The notes under the pieces: generated by a model
What the model was told of the DNA's origin: nothing
Database searches by the model: none
Seen by the model: the letters and a program-made list of their open reading frames with translations, nothing else
Translations under genes and position numbers: made by a program
Shown here: positions 6,770 to 14,973 of the stretch, piece after piece
Position numbering within the stretch: the stretch's first letter is position 1
How the letters are laid out: every line of letters starts with the position of its first letter
Assembly: GCA_963728985.1 (NCBI GenBank)
Contig: CAVSME010000009.1
Location: 1-64,000 of the forward strand
Length of the DNA: 64,000 nucleotides
DNA from: DASXAI01 sp963728985
Lineage (GTDB): Bacteria > Actinomycetota > Acidimicrobiia > Acidimicrobiales > Ilumatobacteraceae
Reading direction: 5' to 3'

Positions 6770-8746
6770 TCAGTGGCACGATCCGTTGGTCTCGACCGAG
6801 CACTCCGAACCGGGCGATGTGCGGGGGACGTCGAGCGACGGGTTGCGGTCGAAGAAGTTCACCGGCTTGAGCGTGAAACCGACGCGCTCGACGGGCATGA
6901 CCGGCCAGTCCTCGGCGCGCGGGACGTGGGTGGAGCCGAACGTATGCCACACGACGACGTCCTCGTCGACGAGACTGCGGTCGGCGCGCTGGAACTCCGG
7001 TAGGCCGGCGCCACCGGCGTGCTGGTTCGGGTAGCGGCCGGCAGCGTACCGCTGGGTGGGATCGTAGCGGGTCACCCAGAGGTGTTTGGTGGCGAAGGCG
7101 GCGCGCTTGGCGACGCTCGAACCGGGCTGGGCCAGCAGCACCGGGGTGCTGGACGGCACGAGCTTGTAACCCACCGCCTCGCCCACGCCGTTGCGTCGCT
7201 CGTGGTTGACGATGCGCCACGTGCGTGAGCAGGCGGCGTCGGCCAGTCTGGCAGCGTCGGCTTCGCGCTCGATCACCGTCGTGCGGGTCGTGAACGCGTT
7301 CCCGTACGGGTTGGCGGCCTCGTCGGCGACGCCCACGACATCGACTTCCTCGACCGTGTTGGCGACCCCGTCAACGGTCATGTCGAGCCGCACGTTGAAG
7401 AGGTGTTGGTGCAACGGCGCCGCCAGCGTTGGCGTCATCTGCGCGGCGTGGTCGCCCGCCGTTCGGGTGGCGACCGCAAGCGGAATGCCGGTGAGCTTGA
7501 TCTCGAGCTCGATCGTGCCGTCCTGGTAGAAGTACCAGAAAAAGCCGTAGTCATAGTTACCGATCGCCGCCCAGAACGACACGACCAGCCGGCGCGAACG
7601 GCGAGTTTCCCTCGTGCCACTGAAGTAGTCGTCGTGTTTCCACAGGACACCGGCATCTTCCTCGTGGATGCACACGACCTTGGCCAGTGGCACCGGCTCG
7701 CCTCGGTCGTCTGCATACACGGCGTCGAGGTAGTGGATGGCTCCGAGACAGTCGCAGCCGAGCGTCAGTGATGTGGCCACTCGTCCCAGGCCGTACTCGC
7801 CCTCGTCGAAGTAGCTGATCCAGAAGCGCATCGGGTGCGGGTCGGCATACGGCACCACCATCTCAGAGATCGCGGCGCGGTAGATGATCGGACGGGTGCG
7901 GCCGCTATCGGCGAATGCCACCTGGTGGAGCACGAGGCCCTCGCGGGCGTCGAAACCTATACGGAACGACCAGCCCTCCCATTCGACGGCGGAGCCCTCG
8001 ACGCTGAAGCTGGGCCCGTCGGGTTGGGTGATGACGAGCGGGCGCAAACTCGTCCGGACCGGACCCCACGCGCCCTCGCCGAGGCCCGGTTCCCTCGGTG
8101 GGACCTCGTCGCCGCCGTGGTCGAAGAACGCCATCACCCGACGCTCGATGAGGTCGACGTAGGCGATGACGCCCTCAATGGGGCGCGACCATGGGATGTC
8201 GGACGCATGCTCCTGGAACAACGTGATCGCCCGCATCACCCGATGGCCGACCTCGTCGGGGAACTCGAACTGCCCCGCCGACAGTGGCAGGATCCGGCAA
8301 GCCTCGAAATCTGTGATCCCGCGTCGACGCAGGGAGTCCTGCCACCGTTCGTCGCTCTTGACGACCTCGTCGAGCGTCGCCAGTTCCCCGAAGACCAGAC
8401 CCGGTTGCCCGTACGGCCACTCTCGCGTCGGTACCGCCGCGGTCGACAGCACTTCTTCGCGATCGAGCGACACGATCACCTCGGTGACCTCGCCCGTGGA
8501 GGTGTCGAGAAGGACCGAGAAGATCTGGCGGTCGACCCCAGCCCCGTCGCCCCACGCCAGTACCTCGTGCTTGGCCGGCTCGTGCAGTTGCACGAGAGCG
8601 AACCGCGTGGTCTCGCGCAGCAGCCCGGCGGCGTCGAGGAGCCGCCGCGATCTCACGACGTCATCAGCCGTCAGGGGGTCGAGCGGATGACGACGTAACG
8701 TGGCGCCGTCGTGAACATCGGTGGCCTCTATCGCGCCGATCGTCAT
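6770..8746 (-). CDS. Copper amine oxidase (primary-amine oxidase)
   Basis: Predicted 658 aa, full length for bacterial copper amine oxidases, which convert primary amines to aldehyde, H2O2 and ammonia using copper and a self-made TPQ cofactor. Key residues are visible: catalytic-base Asp in YFDEGEYG (about 314), the TPQ precursor Tyr in IGNYDYGF (about 398), copper ligands in HQHLF (446 and 448) and a later His in DVVVWHTFGSTH. The N2/N3-like domains precede the catalytic domain. No signal peptide, so cytoplasmic. ATG 8746 has GAGGAG eight bases upstream. It follows the deacetylase gene in the same direction with a 157-base gap, suggesting a shared amine-catabolic role (inferred). Confidence 0.93.
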   Translation of the reverse strand: MTIGAIEATDVHDGATLRRHPLDPLTADDVVRSRRLLDAAGLLRETTRFALVQLHEPAKHEVLAWGDGAGVDRQIFSVLLDTSTGEVTEVIVSLDREEVLSTAAVPTREWPYGQPGLVFGELATLDEVVKSDERWQDSLRRRGITDFEACRILPLSAGQFEFPDEVGHRVMRAITLFQEHASDIPWSRPIEGVIAYVDLIERRVMAFFDHGGDEVPPREPGLGEGAWGPVRTSLRPLVITQPDGPSFSVEGSAVEWEGWSFRIGFDAREGLVLHQVAFADSGRTRPIIYRAAISEMVVPYADPHPMRFWISYFDEGEYGLGRVATSLTLGCDCLGAIHYLDAVYADDRGEPVPLAKVVCIHEEDAGVLWKHDDYFSGTRETRRSRRLVVSFWAAIGNYDYGFFWYFYQDGTIELEIKLTGIPLAVATRTAGDHAAQMTPTLAAPLHQHLFNVRLDMTVDGVANTVEEVDVVGVADEAANPYGNAFTTRTTVIEREADAARLADAACSRTWRIVNHERRNGVGEAVGYKLVPSSTPVLLAQPGSSVAKRAAFATKHLWVTRYDPTQRYAAGRYPNQHAGGAGLPEFQRADRSLVDEDVVVWHTFGSTHVPRAEDWPVMPVERVGFTLKPVNFFDRNPSLDVPRTSPGSECSVETNGSCH

Positions 8747-8903
8747 GAGCGTCTCCTCGCGTCGGCCTTCGAGGGTGACCCTACGCCATCGGCGGACCTG
8801 CGCCAGGTGCTCCTGTCAACACCGGCCGAATCGTCGCGCGCCATTTTCGCAGGTCGCAACGCCTCTGACGCGACGGCACGCTCCACTCGTCGGCCTGGCG
8901 TCG

Positions 8904-10004
8904 TCAGCCGATGCGGTCCAGGAGTTTCTCAGCCTCGGCGATGACCGCGCCCTGATGAGGCTCGAGCTCCTGACCGCCCAACGTCGACGCGAAGAACGCG
9001 TAAGGATCGACGACTCCGCTGTCGATGCCGCTCAGCTCCTCCATCACTGCCAGGCCCATGAAGGGGACGTACGGCGCCGAGTAGCCACCTTCGTGGGTGA
9101 GCACCAAGCGCCCTGCACACAATTCGTCGGCCGCCGCCTTGAGCATGCGAGTCATCTCGCGGAACGTCTCGCTCCACGCCATCATGCGACCAAGGGGATC
9201 GAAGACCCCGCCGTCGAAGCCCGACGGGGCCACGATGAAGTCAGGTCGGAAGCGTCGTAGTCCTTCCATGGCCACCCGCCGGTAGGCAGCGACGTACGCC
9301 CCGTGTCCGGAACCGGGCGGGAGCGGGATGTTCACGTTGTAGCCGAGTCCGTCGCCCTCCCCATTCTCGGTCACGTACCCCGAGTTCGGGGGGAAGCACA
9401 GATGCTGATGCAACGAGATCGTCAGCACCGATTGGTCGTCGTAGAAGACGGTCTGCTGGCCGTTGCCGTGGTGAACGTCCCAGTCGACCATCGCGATGCG
9501 CGCCACGCCCCGCACCTCGCGAAGGTGTTTCACCGCGATCGCGGCATTGTTGAAAAGGCAAAAGCCCATTCCCATACCGGCGATGGCGTGATGGCCCGGC
9601 GGACGAACCAGCGCGTAGACGTTGTCGACATCCCCGTCGAGCACGGCGTCAACCGCCGTGATACAACCGCCCGCTGCCAGCAGGGCGATCTCGTAGCTTC
9701 CCAGCCCGAAGGGCGTCAGTCCCCCAGCGTCGCCACCACCGGCCGCCGACAAGTCAGCGATCCGATGGCGGTAGTCGGCCGTGTGGACCCGCAGGACCTC
9801 CTCTACGGTCGCGAGCCGCGGCGCGATCGGCTTCAACTGGTCGAGCAGACCACTCGCCCGCCAGAGATTCACCATGCGCCGCTTCGTCTCGGGGTTCTCG
9901 GGATGCTCATATGGCTGCACCACGGCTCCGTCATTGGGGACGATCCATCCGTGGCCGGTGTCGTGCCACAGGTAGCGCTCATGGAACACGAGGCCCGTCG
10001 TCAT
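8904..10004 (-). CDS. Class II histone-deacetylase-family amidohydrolase
   Basis: Predicted 366 aa. The arginase/deacetylase fold is recognised by RPPGHHA (catalytic His pair), DWDVHHGNGQQ (zinc Asp and His) and PSGFDGGVFDPLGRM (second zinc Asp). Bacterial members remove acetyl groups from acetylpolyamines or other small amides. ATG 10004 is preferred over GTG 10010 because GGGGAG lies at normal spacing only for the ATG. It is upstream of and codirectional with the copper amine oxidase; deacetylation followed by oxidative deamination would make a short polyamine-breakdown route, which is an inference. Confidence 0.9.
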   Translation of the reverse strand: MTTGLVFHERYLWHDTGHGWIVPNDGAVVQPYEHPENPETKRRMVNLWRASGLLDQLKPIAPRLATVEEVLRVHTADYRHRIADLSAAGGGDAGGLTPFGLGSYEIALLAAGGCITAVDAVLDGDVDNVYALVRPPGHHAIAGMGMGFCLFNNAAIAVKHLREVRGVARIAMVDWDVHHGNGQQTVFYDDQSVLTISLHQHLCFPPNSGYVTENGEGDGLGYNVNIPLPPGSGHGAYVAAYRRVAMEGLRRFRPDFIVAPSGFDGGVFDPLGRMMAWSETFREMTRMLKAAADELCAGRLVLTHEGGYSAPYVPFMGLAVMEELSGIDSGVVDPYAFFASTLGGQELEPHQGAVIAEAEKLLDRIG

Positions 10005-10034
10005 CCTCACACTCCCCTCGTAGCCGGGCGCACT

Positions 10035-10244
10035 CTACCCGGCGTCGGCAACCGAGCGACCGGGCTCCGAGCCGCCGGCGATGACGCGACGGCCCTTATC
10101 AAGGCAAGCGGCGAGCTGTCCGTGGAAGTGGTGGAGTTGCGGCTCGTTGCGTCCGAACACCAGCTCGACAGGTGCGGCGCCGCCGCTGAGGGCGCGCTGG
10201 GCCGACTCGGCCACTGCGAAGTCCTCCTTGAATCTCCGCGCCAC
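10035..10244 (-). pseudogene. Aromatic ring-hydroxylating oxygenase alpha subunit, C-terminal remnant
   Basis: About 65 residues with EDFAVAESAQRAL and VELVFGRNEPQLHHFHGQL, the last helices of the catalytic (SRPBCC) domain of Rieske-type ring-hydroxylating oxygenases. The Rieske centre and the iron-binding part are gone, and a stop codon lies just upstream at 10254-10256, shared with the end of the ankyrin gene. A truncated remnant, not a gene. Confidence 0.7.
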
Positions 10245-10253
10245 CTGGGTGGT

Positions 10254-11017
10254 TCAGTGGGTGGCCAGCAGATCGCGGATCCAGTCGCTGGTAGCTGCCG
10301 CTGCGACGGTCTTTCCTTTTGCGTCGGCATCGGTCGGACTCGCGCCGTGGCCGAGGAGCAAGACGATGATCCGGCCCTGTTCGTCCTTTGCCCCGTCCGA
10401 GCCCGAATGGCTCTTGCCGGTGTTCTGAACCGCGAGGTGCAGCGGCGTCGAACCGGTCTTGTTCATCAGCAGCGGATCCGCACCATTGTCGATGAGGGCG
10501 CTGACCGCCATCGAGCAACGATTCCGAACAGCGCGATGGAGCGGCGCAACGCCCTCTTGTCCAACGCGTTCGGATCGGCACCGGCTTCGATCAGGTAGGT
10601 GATCACGTCACCCTGCGCCACAGAATCCCACCCGTTCGCGGCGGGACCACCGTCGGCGGCGTAATGGAGTGGCTCAGCTCCCCTTCGGTTACGAGCGCGA
10701 ACGTCGGCGCCTCTGATGACGAGCGACTCGGCGAGTCGTCGCTGATGCGCGGCGGCACTGAGGTGCAGCGCCGTGTCACCGCTATAGACGTAGTGATGGA
10801 TCGCAGTAAGGAAATATGTCTTCGCATAGTCGCGGCTCGCCCCGATATGAATCGGACGGATGGCAAGATTGCGCGATTCGTCCAACCGCCGCGCGACCTC
10901 GCGGTCGTCACGGGAAGCGATCGCACGGAACAGCGCCAAGAGCGCACCGTCGTCAGACCCGTCGCGCTCCGCGCCCTTCTTCGCCACGCGTACAGATTGC
11001 CCGTTCTGGAGTCTCAC
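10254..11017 (-). pseudogene. Ankyrin-repeat protein broken by a one-base deletion
   Basis: Four to five ankyrin repeats are visible: SGDTALHLSAAAHQRRLAES, RGAEPLHYAA, VITYLIEAGADPNALDK, then in another frame GVAPLHRAVRNR and GADPLLMNKTGSTPLHLAV. The frame changes at the GGG run at 10552-10554; restoring one G gives a continuous protein of about 254 aa. The GTG at 11017 (AGGAAG upstream) is a tentative start. Ankyrin repeats bind proteins; partner unknown. The break may be a sequencing error in a G-run or real decay. Confidence 0.75.
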
Positions 11018-11157
11018 GACCAGGCAAACGCTTCCTGACGCGGCACTAGCTCGATCACTCGGGCGCGCTTGCCACCGTCCGACCCTCAGGACGCGTGGTC
11101 TCCGCACCGTGACGTCGGTCCAGCTAGTGCCGTGTCCAACAACGTTGGGGTGCGGGG

Positions 11158-11553
11158 GTGATAGGTCGGCGAAGTCTGCTCGGTCTGCTCGACGACCCGA
11201 GATGCCGAAACGTCGTTGATCGGCCGGTCCTACCGCGCCAGCCTGTCAGCGTGGGTGAGCGCAGTACTTGGGTCTTCGACCGCGCCGTTGACCGGGTCGA
11301 GTCGATCGTGGAGGAGGTCGTGGCCGGCTACGCGGCGTCGTACGTCGGACGCGCCGTTCGGCGACACGAGATACGGCCACCTCGGCCGCTCCCCGGCATC
11401 GCGTGGTCGATCGACGGCGACATCGTGGTCGAGTTCGTCCACCGGCGGTCGGCCCCGGACCAGCTCCTAGTGCACGACATCGCGCTCCTCGACGATCTCA
11501 AGCGACGTTTGCGAACCCGACATCTCGAGGTCACGTACGTGGCGATGGAGTAG
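11158..11553 (+). CDS. Hypothetical protein
   Basis: Frame of 131 aa from GTG 11158, or shorter from an internal start. Residues after about 35 look protein-like (VDRVESIVEEVVAGYAASYV, SIDGDIVVEFVHRR, LLVHDIALLDDLKRRL), with two predicted helices and two strands. No family recognised, no membrane segment. It lies in the island between the ankyrin remnant and the IS481 element, so it may itself be a remnant. Confidence 0.4.
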   Translation: MIGRRSLLGLLDDPRCRNVVDRPVLPRQPVSVGERSTWVFDRAVDRVESIVEEVVAGYAASYVGRAVRRHEIRPPRPLPGIAWSIDGDIVVEFVHRRSAPDQLLVHDIALLDDLKRRLRTRHLEVTYVAME

Positions 11554-11688
11554 CTCAAATCTGCCGGTCGGCGTCATCCCCAACAGGACGAACGTCGTCT
11601 GACGCGGCACCAGTCCGGGCGAGGGCTGCGGCACCCCGTCCCGGCTCGTGCGTGTGAGTTGAACGACACAACGTTGCGTGCCACTGGA

Positions 11689-11693
11689 CTAGA
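11689..11693 (+). repeat. IS481 target-site duplication, left copy
   Basis: CTAGA directly before the left terminal repeat, identical to 12728-12732 directly after the right one. Confidence 0.8.
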
Positions 11694-12727
11694 TGTTGTG
11701 CCCTGGGACGTTGTTGACATCCGTTGAGTAGGTGGCCGCCTGGGCGAGTGTGGAGCTGTCGAAGGCATCACACGAACCCAGGAGGCCGTGGTGCACCGTA
11801 ACGCTCCGCTCACCCCTGAAGGCCGGCTCCGGTTGTGTCGACGGATCGCCGATGGCTGGACGGTCTCGGCTGCGGCCGAATCGATGAACATCTCCCGCCA
11901 GTGCGCCCACAAATGGTGGCGCCGCTACCAGGACGAGGGACCGGGCGGGTTGGTTGACCGCTCGAGCCGACCGTGGTCGTGTCCCCATCAGACCTCGCCG
12001 CGGGTGGAGCGCCGAATCGTGGCCTTGCGTCGATCCCGCAAGCTGGGCCCGGCCCGTCTCGCCGGGATCGTGGGGGTGCCCGCGTCGACCGTGCATCGCG
12101 TCCTGGTCCGTCACGGCGTCAACCGGCTGGCCTGGATGGACCGCCCCACCGGCCGGGTGATCCGCCGGATCGACACACGGCGTTGCGGCGAGCTCGTCCA
12201 CATCGACGTCAAGAAGCTGGCCCGCATCCCCGCTGGCGGTGGTCACCACAAGCTCGGCCGATCGAGCGCCACCCGGTCCCGGGGCGGCGGCTACACCCAC
12301 ATCCACACCGCCATCGACGCCCACTCCCGTCTCGCCTACAGCGAGTTCGCCGGCGTCGAGAACACCGACAACTGCGTCGCCTTCCTCGACCGGGCCGTGA
12401 CCTGGTTCGCCGCCCGAGGCATCACCATCGAACGAATCCTCACCGACAACGGCACCGGCTACCGCTCCAAACCCTGGGCGGTCCGCTGTGCCGACCTCAG
12501 CCTCCGCCACAGCCGCACCCGCCCCTACCGGCCCGCCACCAATGGGAAAGTCGAGCGCTTCAACCGCACCCTCCTCGATGAATGGGCCTACGCCCGCCTC
12601 TGGAGATCAGACACCAGCCGCGCCCGAACCCTTGACCGCTGGCTCCACCGCTACAACCATCACCGCCACCACACCGCCATCGGCGGCCCACCCGCCAGCC
12701 GAGTCACCAACCTGGCAGGGCACAAAA
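11694..12727 (+). mobile_element. IS481-family insertion sequence
   Basis: 1034 bases. The ends are TGTTGTGCCCTG at the left and, read inward from the right, TTTTGTGCCCTG (11 of 12 identical). CTAGA is duplicated on both sides, so this is a simple, recent-looking insertion. It landed exactly on the stop codon of the integrase gene, and the duplication kept that stop. Confidence 0.9.
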
Positions 12728-12852
12728 CTAGAACTCGACGTGGACAACGGTGTTCGTCCGCCGACGCTGCGCTTCGACGAGCTGGCGGTCGAACTCCTGG
12801 GCGATCGCTTCGTCGAGCTCGGGGAAGAGATGTCCGTAGCGGTCGAGTGTGA
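11788..12852 (+). CDS. IS481 family transposase, stop codon lost at the element end
   Basis: The body matches IS481 transposases: N-terminal helix-turn-helix (GWTVSAAAESMNISRQCAHKW), then the DDE integrase core with HIDVKKLARIP (first Asp), ERILTDNGTGYRS (second Asp) and NGKVERFNRTLLDEWAYA (Glu). Family proteins usually end shortly after the RVTNL segment. Here the frame passes the terminal repeat without a stop and runs about 41 codons into the antisense of the integrase gene, ending at 12852. GTG 11788 or 11791 lies behind GGAGG. The tail is foreign and probably tolerated or harmful; activity is uncertain. Confidence 0.9.
   Translation: MVHRNAPLTPEGRLRLCRRIADGWTVSAAAESMNISRQCAHKWWRRYQDEGPGGLVDRSSRPWSCPHQTSPRVERRIVALRRSRKLGPARLAGIVGVPASTVHRVLVRHGVNRLAWMDRPTGRVIRRIDTRRCGELVHIDVKKLARIPAGGGHHKLGRSSATRSRGGGYTHIHTAIDAHSRLAYSEFAGVENTDNCVAFLDRAVTWFAARGITIERILTDNGTGYRSKPWAVRCADLSLRHSRTRPYRPATNGKVERFNRTLLDEWAYARLWRSDTSRARTLDRWLHRYNHHRHHTAIGGPPASRVTNLAGHKTRTRRGQRCSSADAALRRAGGRTPGRSLRRARGRDVRSGRV
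12728..12732 (+). repeat. IS481 target-site duplication, right copy
   Basis: CTAGA; on the minus strand it supplies the TAG stop of the integrase. Confidence 0.8.
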
Positions 12853-13840
12853 TCGTGATGGACGCGTGCCCCATCCGGGCCTGGATGGCCTTCGGATGAG
12901 CGCCCGAGGCGATCGCCAGCGACACACTGGTATGCCGTAAGTCGTGGAACCGGCACGACAGGCCGGCCTCCCGCAGGGCTCGGCCGAAGTGGTGGGACCG
13001 GAAGCTCGACGATGACAGCGGATTGCCGGCCGAGTTCGGGAACACCAACCCGTCAGGCCCCGGCAGCGCGAAGCGCTCGATGTGACCTCGCAGGATTTCG
13101 CTCGTGAACGCCGACATCGTGATCGACCGGACACCGGCGGTCGTCTTCGGCGGCTGCCGGATCCACGAATGGTCCTCGAGCTGGGTGAGTTGCTCCGTCA
13201 CCCGCACCTTCCCGCGCGAGAGATCGACACGTCCGCGACGGAGGCCGACGAGCTCGCCCCAACGCATGCCCGAGTCGACGGCGAGGTAGATCAGCGCCCG
13301 GAAGCGCTCGTTGTGCGCCTCGGCCAGCCGCACCGCCTCGTCCCAGTCGAGGAACACCATGTCGCGGCGCGGCACCCGTGGCGGGTCGACTCGGTCGCAG
13401 GGGTTGCGGAGGAGCTTCTGCTTCTGCACGGCGACCTGCAGCATCCGGCGGAGGATGCGGTAGTGGCGGTGGACCGACGAGGGCGCCAGCCCGGCCGCCA
13501 GTTCGTCGTTGAGCCAGTTCTCGATTTCGTCGGCGGGGAGGCGGCCGAGCCGGTAGGTGCCGAACCGCGGCAGGACGTACCGGTTGATGTCGCGCCGATA
13601 GGTCTCCTGCGACTTCGGTGCCAGCCGCCGGCAAAGCAGGAAGAACTCCTCAGCCCACTCAGCGAGCGGCTGGTCGGCGCCCCGCGGGTCGATCCAGTTG
13701 CCGCGCTCCTTCTCCGTCTCCATCTCCCGGACGAAGCGGTCGGCGTCGGCCTTGCGGGTGAACGTCTTGGAGTGCGCCCGCCCGAGCGCGTCGCGGTACC
13801 GGGCCCGGTACTTGCCGTTGCGGCGCTCGACGAAGCCCAT
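12728..13840 (-). CDS. Tyrosine recombinase / phage-type integrase
   Basis: Predicted 370 aa. The N-terminal AP2-like arm-binding domain (RNGKYRARYRDALGRAHSKTF) is followed by a SAM-like core-binding domain (about 55-145) and a catalytic domain with Arg193 (GMRWGEL), Lys232, His299 and Arg302 (HDLRHT), His325 (GHASI) and Tyr335 (LDRYGHLFP). All catalytic residues are present. ATG 13840 has GGAGGAGG upstream. Its start faces tRNA-Cys 150 bases away, the usual layout of an element integrated at a tRNA 3' end. It presumably drove insertion of the island to its left. Confidence 0.95.
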   Translation of the reverse strand: MGFVERRNGKYRARYRDALGRAHSKTFTRKADADRFVREMETEKERGNWIDPRGADQPLAEWAEEFFLLCRRLAPKSQETYRRDINRYVLPRFGTYRLGRLPADEIENWLNDELAAGLAPSSVHRHYRILRRMLQVAVQKQKLLRNPCDRVDPPRVPRRDMVFLDWDEAVRLAEAHNERFRALIYLAVDSGMRWGELVGLRRGRVDLSRGKVRVTEQLTQLEDHSWIRQPPKTTAGVRSITMSAFTSEILRGHIERFALPGPDGLVFPNSAGNPLSSSSFRSHHFGRALREAGLSCRFHDLRHTSVSLAIASGAHPKAIQARMGHASITITLDRYGHLFPELDEAIAQEFDRQLVEAQRRRTNTVVHVEF

Positions 13841-13853
13841 CTCAGCCTCCTCC

Positions 13854-13903
13854 GGGACGCGTCCTGGGCGCGGCAGGGCCCAAAAGGACGCGTTTGGGAC
13901 GCG
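13854..13903 (-). promoter_or_regulatory. Repeated GGGACGCG boxes upstream of the integrase
   Basis: GGGACGCG occurs at 13854 and 13896, with AGGACGCG at 13885, all in the 14-65 bases upstream of the integrase start. Repeated short boxes here could be arm-type sites for the integrase or operator sites; function inferred from position only. Confidence 0.4.
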
Positions 13904-13950
13904 AAGTCCTGGTCACCAGCCGACACTGGCGGGCACTGCCGGACAGAACG

Positions 13951-13991
13951 AAAACAGCCATCTACCTGCGATGATAGCAGGCAGACGGCTG
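13951..13991 (-). terminator. Rho-independent terminator of tRNA-Cys
   Basis: Two 15-base arms (13955-13969 and 13977-13991) pair at 13 positions, the other two being G-U compatible, around a 7-base loop, and TTTT follows on the minus strand. The hairpin overlaps the last bases of the tRNA CCA end. Confidence 0.75.
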
Positions 13992-14064
13992 GAGGCGACG
14001 CCGGGAATCGAACCCGGGTACAGGGCTTTGCAGGCCCTTGCCTAAACCACTCGGCCACGTCGCC
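13990..14064 (-). tRNA. tRNA-Cys (anticodon GCA)
   Basis: 75 bases including an encoded CCA. The acceptor GGCGACG pairs with CGTCGCC, the discriminator is U (an identity element of tRNA-Cys), the anticodon loop is CTGCAAA with GCA, and the T-loop is GGTTCGATTCC. It is the apparent attachment site of the integrase beside it. A second copy of its 3' end is not seen elsewhere in the window. Confidence 0.96.
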
Positions 14065-14099
14065 AGAGCTACGAGCGGAACCCGTAGCGGCCGTCCACC

Positions 14100-14876
14100 T
14101 TACCGGCCGGGCACCGGCAGCACCGCCGCATCCCGCGCCGTGCGCACCGTGTTCGTGATCTGCAGCAACCCGAGCTGGCTCATGACCACGTCCGTGTTCG
14201 GGCAGTCGCCGCCAGTCGGGAACGTCAAGCGAACGGAAGCAGGCCGGCGCACGTCCCCGGCCGCGGACACCGCCTCGAAGTCCGACCACTGCACCACCGT
14301 CTGCGGGTGGTTGCACGCCGCGAAGATCTCGGACCAGACGACAAAACTGCCCAGCCGGTCCCCCGGTGCCGCCAAGTCCCGGATGACCGTGGCGATGCCC
14401 GTGGAGAGGTCCGTGATCGACCCCCGCCACCCGGCCGCTGAACGCGACACCCGCAATCGATACGCCACGCCCTCCTGCCACGGGTAGTCGCGGGTGTTCG
14501 GGTCCGACGGCGTCGACGGCAGCGGCGACGGCGTGCCATCGAGGACCGAGCGCACGTCGGCCACGTCCGCGTACCCGCCCCAGTTGACCGCCTTGTGGTC
14601 GGGGTGCCGAGGATTCCACTGCAGCCCGATGTGCGCAGCGCCGTGAGTGCCGGTGTCCGAGATGAACGACATCTGCAGCGCCCAGAAGTACAGCCGGTCG
14701 GCGGCGGGCTGGCGCAACACCTCGATGGTGGCGGCGACCTCTACGAGTGGCGCACCGCCATCGATCCCCTGCCACCACAGATGGAACGATGACACGCCGT
14801 GGCCGGGTTCCGACTGCGGGGTGGCCGACGACGACCCGAAGAGCTGGCTCAACCAGCGACGGATCGATTCGAACAC
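14100..14876 (-). CDS. Conserved-looking hypothetical protein
   Basis: About 258 aa from GTG 14876 (alternative starts lie up to 15035 in the same frame but that extension is low-complexity). It has aromatic-rich segments SSFHLWWQGIDGGAP, RLYFWALQMSFISDTG, AAHIGLQWNPRHPD and WGGYADVADVRSVLDG, which look like a beta-sandwich of a carbohydrate-binding or DUF3472-like kind. No signal peptide is clear at the chosen start. First gene on the core side of tRNA-Cys, with no operon partner. Function unknown. Confidence 0.65.
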   Translation of the reverse strand: MFESIRRWLSQLFGSSSATPQSEPGHGVSSFHLWWQGIDGGAPLVEVAATIEVLRQPAADRLYFWALQMSFISDTGTHGAAHIGLQWNPRHPDHKAVNWGGYADVADVRSVLDGTPSPLPSTPSDPNTRDYPWQEGVAYRLRVSRSAAGWRGSITDLSTGIATVIRDLAAPGDRLGSFVVWSEIFAACNHPQTVVQWSDFEAVSAAGDVRRPASVRLTFPTGGDCPNTDVVMSQLGLLQITNTVRTARDAAVLPVPGR

Positions 14877-14973
14877 CCGGTCGTGCCTTCCACGGAGAAC
14901 CCCCTGGCCGGCGGCCACAGTAGACGCTGGCCACAGACCGTGACACCGGACAAGGCCCTCGTAGGCTGACGGC

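Noticed and set aside
1..13990. A CRISPR array, toxin-antitoxin or named defence system in the island
   Set aside because: I looked for regularly spaced repeats and for known defence motifs and found only IS genes, remnants and metabolic cargo.
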